Assembly (NCBI GenBank): GCA_002633005.1
Contig: NMRA01000554.1
Span: forward strand, 1-62,000
DNA: 62,000 bases
Reading direction: 5' to 3'
Origin: Phoronis australis
Taxonomy: Eukaryota > Phoronida > Phoronidae
This document shows positions 10,225 through 21,149 of the stretch, piece by piece (position 1 is the first letter of the stretch; each line of letters starts with the position of its first letter). Under the pieces are notes generated by a model. The model was not told the origin of the DNA and made no database searches. It saw only the letters and a program-made list of their open reading frames with translations. The translations under genes and the position numbers were made by a program.

Positions 10225-11976
10225 GCAACGCAGAGCGTTGATATGCGCCCACGAATGCAACGCAAATGGTGTGCTTAACGGTCGCTTATTTGTATCATAT
10301 AAATGGCCACTAGACGAAGCAAAAACGTCTAATCCATTCGAAAACCGGATCATGTCATTTTTTAATAGAAAGCTATTCACCAAATTCCATAAAAATCTGT
10401 CAAGGAACTTCAGAGAAACAAATGAAAACGGAATAAAATGAAATTGCCACTAGAGGGCACAGCGTTTGTTGGATCCACCTGAAAGTCGTTGTTATTTGTT
10501 GTTAGCTTCATATAAATACACCTACTAAATTTAATAAAGATTCTGTTGTGACTTTAGGAGATACAGCTATAGGCGTAAAACAAAACATAACAAAACAAAA
10601 GTACCACTACGAGACACCACAGTAGTCAAAGTAGTCATCTTCAACTGACCTCTTAACACTAAGAACATATACGCCAATTTTCAAAACCATCCTTAGAATG
10701 GTTTGGTTGATGGAGGAGTGGATGCTAAAATACAAACTCGAAAACAGCATAAATGACCACTAGGTGGCGAAAAACACCTTGATTCTATCTGAAAACAGGA
10801 GGATAGCGTCATCTCACCAATAGATGACTATAGTCAAAATTTTTTGAAAATCCGTTGAAGATCTTTGAAGATACGTAAAAACCTAAATTGCCACTAGGTA
10901 GCACACCAGTTTTCAGATCTGTCCCAAAGTTGTCGTCGTCCATTGTCAATATCATATAAATGCACTTACTAAATTTAGTAAAGATGTTGCAAACGGTTTA
11001 GGAGATATAGCCACTGGCGCAAAAAAAACAGAATTGCCACTAGGAGGCGCCACAGTAGTCGAAGTCGTTGAAAAATCATCGTCAACAGTCCTCTTCATAG
11101 TAAGAACATACATTCCAATTTTCACAATCATCCTTAGAGTGGTTTGGTTGATAAAGGGGTGGACGCCAAAAAACGCACTCGAAAACAGTAGAAATGGCCA
11201 CTAGGTGACGCAAACTACGTCGAATCCATCTGAAAACGGGAGGATAGCGTCATCTTACTAATAGATGCCTATATATTCCAAATTTTATGAAAATATGTGG
11301 AGGACCTTTGAAATAAGAAGGAAATGTAAAAAAATAAAATTGTCACTAGGAAGCACACCAGTAGTCAACTCTGTCCAAAAGTTGTCGTCGTCTATTGTCA
11401 ACATTATGTCAATTCACTTGTTAAATTTAGCAAAGATCCTGCAAACGGTTTAGGAGATACAGCCCTAGGCGCAAAATGAACAAAACTACCACTAGGAAGC
11501 GCCACAGTAGTCGGAAGTCGTCGGAAAATGATCGTCAGCCGTCCTCTTCATAGTAAGAACACACACGCCAATTTTCATCCTCAAAGCAGTTTGGTTGATG
11601 GAGGGCTGGACGCCAAAAAACCTACCCGAGAACCGTAAAAATGGCCACCAGGTGACGCAAACTACGTCGAATCCATCCGAAAACGGGAGGAAAGCGTCGT
11701 CTTACTAATACGTGCCTATATACCAAATTTTATGAAATCATGTTGAGGACTTTTGAATATACAGAAGTAAACGTAAAAAAATAAAATTGCCACTAGGGGG
11801 CACACCGGTGGTCGAATCCGCCCGAAAGTTCGCTCATGCCGTCAAATTCATGAAAACAACACATGTGCCAAATTTCATGAACATACGTCAAGCGGTTTTG
11901 AAGATAGAGCAGCGGACGCCGGACGCCGGACGGACGGACGGCATAATGCGTCCACATATAAATATGTGGGCGCATA
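10225..11976 (+). mobile_element. Monomer-array element E4 (11 monomers)
   Basis: The 5' end carries the small hairpin caacgcagagcgttg (10226-10240) and atgcgcccac (10243-10252). The 3' end carries gtgggcgcat (11966-11975), the reverse complement of the latter, so the ends form a short terminal inverted repeat. Motif positions are 10307, 10447, 10603, 10757, 10891, 11037, 11196, 11341, 11489, 11645 and 11790. Those at 10447 and 11790 match the CTCF core exactly and several others miss by one base. The 3' end also folds on itself (atgcgtccacatat / atatgtgggcgcat). No protein is encoded. Confidence 0.8.
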
Positions 11977-12003
11977 ATAATCAGTAACAAATATAGAATT
12001 AAT

Positions 12004-12004
12004 N
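12004..12004. other. Single-N contig join
   Basis: The N separates 11416-12003 from a near copy at 12005-12600. The repeat begins exactly at the N, as expected when two overlapping contigs were not merged. Confidence 0.8.
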
Positions 12005-12589
12005 ACTTGTTAAATTTAGCAAAGATCCTGCAAACGGTTTAGGAGATACAGCCCTAGGCGCAAAATGAACAAAAATACAACTAGGAAGCGCCACAGTAGT
12101 CGGAAGTCGTCGGAAAATGATCGTCAGCCGTCCTCTTCATAGTAAGAACACACACGCCAATTTTCATCCTCAAAGCAGTTTGGTTGATGGAGGGCTGGAC
12201 GCCAAAAAACCTACCCGAGAACCGTGAAAATGGCCACCAGGTGACGCAAACTACGTCGAATCCATCCGAAAACGGGAGGAAAGCGTCGTCTTACTAATAC
12301 GTACCTATATACCAAATTTTATGAAATCATGTTGAGGACTTTTGAATATACAGAAGTAAACGTAAAAAAATAAAATTGCCACTAGGGGGCACACCGGTGG
12401 TCGAATCCGCCCGAAAGTTCGCTCATGCCGTCAAATTCATGAACACAACACATGTGCCAAATTTCATGAACATACGTCAAGCGGTTTTGAAGATAGAGCA
12501 GCGGACGCCGGACGGACGGACGCCGAACAGACTGACGAACGGACGGACGGACGGCATAATGCGTCCACATATAAATATGTGGGCGCATA
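12005..12589 (+). mobile_element. Second copy of the E4 3' end (probable assembly duplicate)
   Basis: Repeats 11416-11976 almost base for base, including the exact motif at 12379-12392, but with a longer GGACGGAC tail. It is likely an allelic or unmerged copy rather than a separate element. Confidence 0.75.
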
Positions 12590-14310
12590 ATAATCAGTAA
12601 CAAATATAGAATTAATAATAACTTAAAATTACTACACTGAATACCATTCAACCACTCCCCATTTAGTCCACATAATTGCCATAAAACCTGACTCGCAACA
12701 TTTTTTGTTTTAAGGGAGTTAAACACAGAACGTTCGCTCTCATTTAATTTGAATAAAAAAGTTCACAATTCTCTCCATAATTAGTAAAATGTACCAATTA
12801 ATCACAAAAGCCTNCATTTAGTCCACATAATTGCCATAAAACCTGACTCGCAACATTTTTTGTTTTAAGGGAGTTAAACACAGAACGTTCACTCTCATTT
12901 AATTTGAATAAAAAAGTTCACAATTCTCTCCATAATTAGTAAAATGTACCAATTAATCACAAAAGCCTCCTAAAAGGCACCATTACCTCAAGGCGCTGTA
13001 CTTGATTGTAATAAAGCAAGCACAGTTTTTGTGAGACCTTTGCAACAAAATACATAATTTCCTTTCTGCGAAAACGACAACACAGATATAAAGATACTCT
13101 AAAACATGCAGCGAAAAAATATTGATTTTCTACATGTCTACACTGCACACATGTGTGTAGGCGTATAAAAACCAGTTCATTTTGTTTGAAATTCCGAGTT
13201 TTCTCATTGTTACACTAGTCTAGGTCAATATAGTCCTAAGGTCCACAAGCCCGAAGATTACCCTTTGTAACGGCACACATTTATGAAAATGTAATAGCAA
13301 CAACATGCCTTCCGTATAAAATCACGGTATTCTTGGGTACGAAGGTTTGCAAGCCAGGCTAGAACTCATAAATCCGAAGATCCACTCAAGCCCGGAAGTC
13401 GATCAGTTCTAAAGCTAAGTTTATAGTTTCATCATACGAGGTTCCGAACAGTAATTTCGAGCAAAATGTTCGAAACTAGTTTTTCGAATAGCCAGTGCCT
13501 CTCAAACAGGATTAAAACAAAGTTCTGCAACGCGGACTGAGCTATAATTGTGTCACATTTATTTGTATTTTCAAATTTTCGTTTACCGCCACTAAAACTT
13601 TGCTGCTCCGTTGTCGATGACACGCAGATATCGTTAGATTACCTTTTACATTTCTGTTTTCTTTTGTTGATTATCGTCTTCCATCTTCCTTCTTCTGGTT
13701 TGGTTATTCGTGGGTAGCAGCGTATCGTTGCGGTATGAGTATGTCGTTTAAACAGAAAAAACGTACATTAACAAAATTTTCAAACAATCGGCAAATCAAC
13801 GATTGTTTTCGATTTGTCACTCGGGGACTAATTAATCCTGGTCTCTACCTCGGCAGTGACCGATCACGGGAACCACTGCTTTGCTCCGTGACGTGGTTGC
13901 AGCATCTGCACAGGCATTCAGAATGTATTTTGTGACCTTGAACTTCATCTGGGTGCATTTATGCTGTTGCGCCACAGTTAGTATGTTAGTGTAGTTGTTT
14001 GTCGACCATTAGAAAGAGCGTTAGCGCCAGTGGGAATGTACCAGCAAGGCAAGTAACAAACGTCTTGTCTAAGCAAATGATAATACATTTGATGGATGAA
14101 TAGTCCTATCCATTGAATTGCATGACCGTCATCACGACACAAACACTAATACATTGGTGCAATCCACAGTACAACTAAAATACAACGGAATGGACACCAC
14201 ACTGTTATAACAGGTAGAGAATTGTAACAGCAAGTGTCAGACAGACAAAATGTGATAAACGGGAGTTACCCACCTGTATATCCCTGTATGTTTCGGAAAA
14301 GACACCATCT
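12590..14310. repeat. Dispersed repeat R, unit 3, with a single-N join at 12814
   Basis: The part at 13310-14310 aligns with unit 1 in the same order (start of window, 'aaaactttgctgctc', 'tatcgttgcg', the relic coding segment at ~14025-14180 and the 'gacaccatct' end). At 12814 an N separates 12660-12813 from 12815-12968, which are the same 154 bp with one difference seen, so this is again a contig overlap. The small ORF at 13735-13935 is not preserved in unit 1. Confidence 0.55.
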
Positions 14311-16945
14311 TGTGGTGCGCGCCGTCACCGAAATGGCCACAATCTGAGACAGCAGGCCATCTCACTCAAAGAGAAAATTTCAATTGGCAATTCTATTACT
14401 AATCGGAAGGGGTTATTGCACTTTTCAATAAGCTCTGAGCACTTACAGACCGTCACGGTTGTTTCAGTAATTATTAAAAAATATATCTGAAATAATTATC
14501 AAGGTACAACAACTAAAGAAGACATTCGCAAATTCAATCAAGCCGTAGAAGTGAAACAGTCAGTCAAACACGTCGTTACACCTTCCAGATCAATGAACTC
14601 GTCCTTTGGCAATTCTGAATATCGAAAGAGTGTTCTCAATGGAAATCGTGCTATGTGTGATTCTGCAGTGGAAAGTCCGAAGAGATCGTCGTGGGATCTG
14701 CATATGAATGGGTTACTCTGAAAAACTAAACCACATGGTGGCTACGACGAAGTTAGATACAGGTCGTTGGTCAGTCTTTATTCGTGGCCCAGAGATTTGC
14801 CTTGGGGGTCGTGGTCCCTGAAACAATTTGATGGATAGGCTGCTGGTTTTGTTGTTCGATTTACTACCACTTGTACTGCTTTCCACTGGTGGGCTTTACC
14901 CGCTCGTTTACACCGCGATTAACACGAACCCGGACGGCCCCCGTGAAAATAGTTATATGCGAAAATGACATGTATCACAATGCTACATGTGTATAAATCA
15001 GGGCATTGATCTGTGTAAATAGTTGATCTAACTCGTTCAATGCTACGTGCGAGATTTCTATTTCACAGGCTGAAAACGAGCCCTAAAAGCAAAATTGACA
15101 TTAGCTACAGACGCTCGTGCACAAACTGGGAAGTTCAAATAAGGTTGAGAAGTGAATTGTTGAAGGTATTTGTGTCTCCTCTCATGCCATATATTGGTCA
15201 AATCACGTGACATACAGTGTAGTTAAATGTGAAAATATTGACCGATGACTTTCTATTAGCAGACGTTAGTAGCAGAAAATCTCGGGTTCGAACCCCAGTA
15301 TAGACACTGAGAGATCTTTAGGTCACGTGATGTAACCATGAAACACATGGTGTGTATGAAGACTAACACTCCTTGCTTATTGATCTTCAAATTTTAGCGC
15401 TTTTACCTTGTTAATGAAACTGCGAAAATTTGTGTCAAACATGCATTTTGTTACTGTGACACAAGCAACTTTTTCTATGTAACTTACAAAAAGCAAGGGT
15501 AGAGAAATTTTACATCATGTAAAATTTAAGCATTTGTCGCAATGCTGCATTTCTCTAAGATTACAGTCAGTGTGCAGGGGATAGGCCGTTATTTAAATGA
15601 AAACCATTCATTACACAAAACGTGTCTAATCGGGTCTGCCCAATTTTGTCATTGAAAAATTATTATTAACTGCTAACTGGTTAATGCAACAGAACATATG
15701 CAAGAGTCATGATGCTGCTACTTGCTATCTTGGAGACTACTGTGTTCTAGTTTTTCCACCTTAGTTTGCACACTGGATTGTAATTTGTCGGTATGTTTCA
15801 GAAAATAAAAATGGACATTCCGTACAGATGTTGTTGGTATAACAAAGTTACATACCTATTAATCAATATTTTTAAAAACCGTCCGCCATTTTCGTTCTTA
15901 CGTTCATAAGGTCCACCTCCACAAACGTGAAAAGCATGACTTCCTTTGTTAGACTAGTTTTTCCAAAGAAAATGAGCTCAAAATTCGAGGATTGCACTAT
16001 TTGTATGAAATTGAAGTCACGTAATAAGCCAGACATCATGAAAACGGCAAACCAAATACTGTTTTAAGCACTGCTTTAACTTAGCATTCTGTAGAAAACG
16101 ATAATGTGTTCAGAATAGTCTCAAGAACAGAAAGTGCGATAGAAAACAATAATTGGGAATGCATTCCAGTGATCGAGTGTCAGAAGGAACAGAAATGCAC
16201 TTACAATGTATTGCTATCAGTGAGAGAATGCTTGCTTCTCATCATAAGTTTTTAAAACGAAAATAGAATTATTCCAAGATAAAGGACGGACGTGGCCTGT
16301 TTAAATGTGGAATTAGGTAGAAAACAATCATGTAATGTGGTCAGAGAGAGTACAAGGAACAGATAAAGATCCTTATACAGTGTGCTATAAACATTCGCAG
16401 AATATTAAGTTAATTCCTGTGGAGTTGTTCGATCATTGTCTTCGATGTCATTTGGCTGCACTGGGGGCATTGTTGCCTAAGAGCCCATCCTGACATTTGG
16501 CCAACAGTTAGGTCACATGTGCGCACCCAGCCTTCAATATGGGGGTCTCGAATTCCTGACGTTGTGGACCTTTTGGTAACGAAAAGGCCGGCGGCCGGGG
16601 GCACCACTGTGAAGTGCTCGTTTGTGCTTGTTTAGTGGACTTTTGTCTCATTTTCTCGGACTTTGTGTTTCTCAAAGGCGGACCTTTTTGCCCACTTCGC
16701 CAAATGGAGGCTCGTTCTAGCCCCCCGAGCCCCTGCCCCCACTCCCTAGGTGCGCGCATGAGTCACGTGTCCTCGCAGCTGTTATGGACCCTCTTTGCAG
16801 ATTTAATCTATTCTCTGTGATAAGCTACGGAATAGAAAAATGTTGGGCGTTTACAAACCCATTTAGTTCAATGGGCGGATCTGGCCGAGTCGACAAAAGA
16901 GAGGCAGAAAAAAATCCTAATAATCTTACTACTCGAATTCGAACT
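14311..16945. other. Long stretch without a recognisable gene
   Basis: No ORF above ~85 residues and no conserved exon pattern. One tRNA-type B-box (ggttcgaaccc, ~15287) stands alone without an A-box or cloverleaf. The GC-rich block at 16500-16760 has overlapping short ORFs and looks repeat-derived, but no boundary could be set. Confidence 0.4.
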
Positions 16946-16946
16946 C

Positions 16947-17027
16947 GTATCAATAAACAGCTTGTTAAGACATAATTCATGCGGATGAAGTCATTGAATT
17001 GTGTCTGAACAAGCTGTTTATTGATAC
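16947..17027. repeat. Long inverted repeat at the 5' edge of the Penelope-like element
   Basis: The arms GTATCAATAAACAGCTTGTT (16947-16966) and its exact reverse complement (17008-17027) match over 20 bp, and weaker pairing continues inward to about 33 bp. The right arm is part of the RT reading frame; the left arm is an inverted copy of it. Confidence 0.85.
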
Positions 17028-17145
17028 TGACAAGGTCCATAAATTGACTCGTAACCAATTACATAAGTTACTCACCATCGCAATTAAACATAACCATTTT
17101 CTGTTTGTTGATAACATTTATGATCATACTAGCCGTTACCCGTTA

Positions 17146-18395
17146 CCGAAATTTCACACAACCCGGGTGCTCAGCTCGTCACCTCGTCGTGAAACTTAGA
17201 GCTGACAACCTGCAGGGGTGCATGCAGAATCTGGGAATGAATCGACATTCACCGTAAGCGGATTTAGGGGGCGGGCCAGGGGGCCAGGGCCCCCCCCCTG
17301 GTAAAGCACGCGCGCTCTATCCGCCAGGTCGTGAATTCGAGTCTGTGGTATTTGCAGTTTTCCCTGTTTCACACGTTTTCGGTGTTGTTTTTGCCTTTTT
17401 TGGATAACACTTCAGGAATCAAGGAAAATGCTTGATTTTTAGAGGAAAAAACAGAAAAATTTCCTGGGCGGGAGGGGGTTTGCCCCTCCCGACCTACCCT
17501 CATTCGGTGCTATTCGCATCTACAATCGTGTTTTGCGCAAATGCTTACAGATAAAATGTTGGGCCCCCCTTGTGATATCCTAGATCCGCCACTGTTCACA
17601 GTGCCCGTTACAACCGTTTATAGAAGTAAACAAAATATAATAAACGTTATTTTTCGTAATTCTCCGCCTTTTGTAACAAATGAAAATCCTGTTGCCGTCG
17701 TTTGAAAACCAGTGCAATCTCGTGACACGCGCACGTAGGCGCCATTTCCCAAAACTTTGCGATATCTCTCGAGAGTATTTTCTGAAATTGTTTTTTTTTG
17801 GTATTAAAATAGTAAAAACTTGTAACGAAATGAAACCACTTCCAATTGTTATGACATGTACATGTACGCAACCTCCACAGTTGTTTGAAGAACGTGGAAA
17901 TTGGCCCGATAGGTGAAGCAAAGGCGCCCAAAGAGCGCATCGCAATTTTAGCAGCAGAATAACTGAAGAACGCCAATTTTCCAACACTCGGGTAAATAAT
18001 TTAGTTTACTGAAGGAAGAGTAAAATTTTTTTAATGAGGCATCATTAATTTTGGCAGCGACAGGCCCGATGAATTTTATACGCGACAGAAGCCGAAGGGA
18101 GTAAATTAAGCCGACGGAGGGACGTCACCCAGGCCTTTGAGCCGACCAACTGACGTCACCAAGGCCAGTACAAAACTGGTCACCCTCCCTCGGCGTCTGC
18201 GAAAAAACGGCCCATGAGAAAAAAATAGAACACCTGGAATCCAAATAGGGGGCCGGTGCAATACCTGGGACCAAGGCGGTGCCGAAACGGGCGCAACGAA
18301 GGTCTGTAGAGGAGCTAGGGAGACGGAGTTTGTGCAAACGATGCACTTTACATAATAGATTGACGGAGTGGCCACGGGTTCACCCCTGGCAAAAA
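17146..18395. mobile_element. Insertion splitting the Penelope-like RT
   Basis: The RT text breaks after VDNIYD and resumes at PLGP about 1.25 kb later. The intervening DNA includes the part at 17160-17230, which resembles 61915-62000, the MITE at 17253-17594, and a GC-rich part with two gacgtcac (CRE-like) sites near 18120 and 18152. Exact borders are unclear. Confidence 0.5.
17253..17594. mobile_element. MITE with CAGTGGCGGATC-type ends
   Basis: The left end cgtaagcggatttaggg and right end cctagatccgccactg are imperfect inverted copies. TTCAC flanks both sides (17248-17252, 17595-17599). The element is 342 bp with G- and C-runs next to the ends and no coding capacity. Similar ends occur at 50487 and 59012. 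The superfamily is not assigned. Confidence 0.6.
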
Positions 18396-19383
18396 TACTA
18401 TAAAATCTTTGCCCCTGGGACCAGTGTTAGCTAATATTTTCATGTGCAATCTCGAGACTGGGGCTCTGGCTAGTTGTCCACTGTATTGTAAACCACAATT
18501 TTATCGTAGGACGATACTTTTGTTGTATTTTCATCCAAGAGATCAGGGAACACTTTTTTTTCAATCACATGAACAATATGCATCCGTCCATCAACTTCAC
18601 CAGTGAATCTGAGCACGAGTCCTGTTTACCTTTTCTAGATGTCTTGGTTAAATGTGAGAATAGCACTGTTGTTACATCTGTGTATCGTAAGCCCAGTTTT
18701 TCTGGGCTTTATCTTAAATTTGATAGTTTTGTACCGATCCAATACAAGAGAGGTCTAGTCAGTTGCTTGTTACACCGTGCCTGGAGAATTTGGTCCACCA
18801 ATTTAAGTTTTGATAGTGCCGTTGCTAGGATTTTCCAGTTATTGTGTGTGCCAATGGTTACCCTCTGAAATTTTTGAATAGCTGTTAAAGGCACTTCCTT
18901 ACAAAAATGAATGAGGCAGATAAGGTAGCTGTTATTGGACCCGAGAAAAAAAGTTTTCTTTTCTCTTGGTTACACCGGGTCTAGTAGTATAAAATTGAAA
19001 CGTCAATTATCTCGCCTTATTCATTGCATAGACCCAGCCGTTGAACTGATATTTGTTTTCAAACCTCTTCGGAAACTTTCCAGTATGCTATGTAAACTCA
19101 AGTCACCCATCCCTTTATTGAACACGAGCAATAATGTTTATAAGGGTGAATGTGACAACTGTAAGGAATTGTATATCGGACTCACACAGTGACGCCTCTA
19201 TGACAGCCTGAGAGAACATCACACCTCAGAGACAAGCAACATATATAGGCATTGTGTTAGCAACAATCACCAAGCCAATTCAGTTAGTGCTATCTGCAGT
19301 GAAACTAATAAGGAATTACTGTACATTAAAGAGTCACTGACCATTCAGAATCAGCATGCTACTGATTCTCTGAACAACATGTA

Positions 19384-20451
19384 GAGCTCAGTGACCCTGC
19401 AACTATGGTGATGACCAGCTACTGACTACTCTGTATATCTCACTTCCCTTCATGGATGTCACCTGAGATGTACCTTGGCACTTGTTGTCCTATGTAAATA
19501 TCCTGATGAGGTCTAACAAATAGGAGAAACGTTGATTTATCGTGAACTTTTTCATTTGTGCGGCGATCGTCCGGTTTTTAATCTTACTGTGGCCAAGAAC
19601 TGATTTAATAAACATGTACTTATCTCGGTCTCAGTGTTGAGTTTGCCCTTGCTCCGTCAACCAACCAGGACAACGTATATGTACTGACGATTCCCGTGAT
19701 TATATTTAGGAAGACTGTCCTTGAACATGAGTTTGGTAATGCTGCGTTTAACACACGGGTTAATTTCAAGTGTATGAGGTAGCTTCGTTGTGTAAAAACC
19801 ATTCAGACTAGTTGTGAATGTTGTAAGCGCCTACCCTGGAAATAATCAACTAGTCAACCAGACTTCCCTGCCATGATGCCACCTATTTATCGACAATGTG
19901 ATTAAGGATACAATGAAAAATCAAAATCTAGAATGTTTCTAGTTTGAGGAAATGCTTACATTGTTAATTTCTATGGTTTTATAGATATTTGGCTAAATGC
20001 GCAGAAAAAACATGATAAGAATCTTACGTTGATACCCCAACCGGTTGATATTGGGCAACTAGACCGGTTGCACACCATAGAAACTGCCCGTTTGGATCAA
20101 AGACACCGTGCTGTTTTAGTTAATTAAATAGCCTCAGGTTGCTGATGTTCTCGTTCTTTAGTTAATGAGACATATCATCATCTCATTGGAGGCGGCAATG
20201 GTATTTCTAAATTTTTGTTTGGAAAGTTTTGAAATATCGCATTTGAATAGTTCCTTAAAATTCAGTGGACAAGAAATGCTACTTATAAGCTAAATGTTTA
20301 ATGTTGCAATAATATGCTAATCATTTTTTCTGCTGGGGCAGTTACCAATCCACCGCGCAGCTTGATTTTGATGTAAGCCAAGTGTAATCGTACAATTCTT
20401 GGCATGGGCCTACCTTGACAACCTTGACTCACATTGTACTCGACACCACAT
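19384..20451. other. Penelope 3' remnant, then no gene seen
   Basis: The stretch to ~19545 (...gatgaggtctaacaaataggagaaacgttg) resembles the 3' untranslated end of Penelope-like elements. Beyond it only short unsupported ORFs are present. Confidence 0.4.
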
Positions 20452-21149
20452 GGATCGACGAGTTTCTCCATCAGTGGGGAAATGACACCGCGGGCACGAA
20501 AAATGTGCAGGAACATTGTTGGTCCGTCAGGGAGGGAAGGCTGAGCCCCGCGAGGGCAGGGAAGTCTTTTTTGTTGCCTTGGTAATGGAATGGTATTAAC
20601 CAACTGAGGAGAGCAACGTAAGCAACACTACTTCCCATCGAGTCACGTGGTCCTAAAAACATTTTATACCGGTATGTGACTAAATTAAAGACAGACACCG
20701 TCAAAAACAGTTTTCAAACCTTGAGAACGACTCTAATAAATTTTTCACGGGGACGAAATTTGCTGCTACACCTCGAAACCTTTGATTCGGCACCGGTGGG
20801 GTGGTACATCTAGTGGGGTCAATAATCTAAGAAATTTGCTGCTCTTTGAATCGAAACAGACTTAGACAATCGTTTTGTAGCAACTGAGCTCTGCGGATGA
20901 AGACCGGGGGTCATAAACCTCTCTTGAGTCCAATATCGTCCTCGGCCATTGGCCTCATGTAACAGTGTTCATCCTTGGGCCATCTATAATTTGTTTTTTG
21001 CATATTAATCCCCAATTACATAATAATCACATCACTTTATAACGAGGCTTAACAATTACGTTTTGACAATCAAAACGCGTCACAAATAATGACGCTTCAG
21101 TTGCATTCTGTCAAGACGTTCTCTTCTGAGGTAGACGTTTAAAGAAATC
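20452..21149 (+). promoter_or_regulatory. Conserved 5' flank of gene copy A
   Basis: Aligns with 39440-40131 upstream of copy C. From ~20735 it also aligns with 48720-49078 upstream of copy D. The last 110 bp are the most alike. They contain GCGTCAcaaataaTGACGC (21077-21095), an inverted pair of CRE/ATF-type half sites present unchanged at 40059-40077 and 49006-49024. No TATA box is common to the three. The minus-strand ORF at 20298-20603 is not kept in copy C. Confidence 0.6.

Larger units (their letters stand above)
16999..19383 (+). pseudogene. Degenerate Penelope-like retroelement: RT plus GIY-YIG region
   Basis: Reading frames in order: 16999-17145 (helical lead-in ending HNHFLFVDNIYD, as upstream of the GVAMGSPLGP box in Penelope-like RTs), then after an insertion 18409 onward (PLGPVLANIFM), 18569-18868 (SLPFLDVLV-like LPFLDVLVKCEN, TSVYRKPSFSGLY) and 18935-19383. 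The last frame has NVYKGECDNCKELYIG (~19133-19182), which fits the start of a GIY-YIG nuclease, then a stop and a readable R-x-x-x-x-x-REHH continuation. The catalytic YVDD is damaged: only GACGAT (18510-18515) survives, out of frame with the first part. The region carries several shifts and stops and cannot encode a whole protein. Confidence 0.8.

Noticed and set aside
6693-12589. CRISPR-like array because of regularly spaced short repeats
   Set aside because: Spacing is ~146 bp, the intervening sequences are homologous to each other and the genome is eukaryotic.
11787-12726. ORFs of 66-114 residues at the ends of E4 and its duplicate
   Set aside because: They read across the GGACG tandem tail and the end hairpin on both strands; not conserved in E1, E3 or E5.
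15270-15310. tRNA-like stretch with ggttcgaacccc
   Set aside because: Only a T-arm-like B-box is present; no A-box, anticodon arm or matching acceptor stem.
17300-17345. tRNA-like text (taaagcacgcgcgctctatccgccaggtcgtgaattcgagtc)
   Set aside because: Some resemblance to a tRNA D-to-T region, but no foldable cloverleaf; it lies inside a MITE.
18106-18375. Minus-strand ORF of 89 residues in a GC-rich patch
   Set aside because: No domain, overlapping alternative frames and location inside the insertion that splits the Penelope-like RT.
20298-20704. Two minus-strand ORFs upstream of copy A (101 and 77 residues)
   Set aside because: Only partly kept upstream of C and absent upstream of D; probably non-coding flank.
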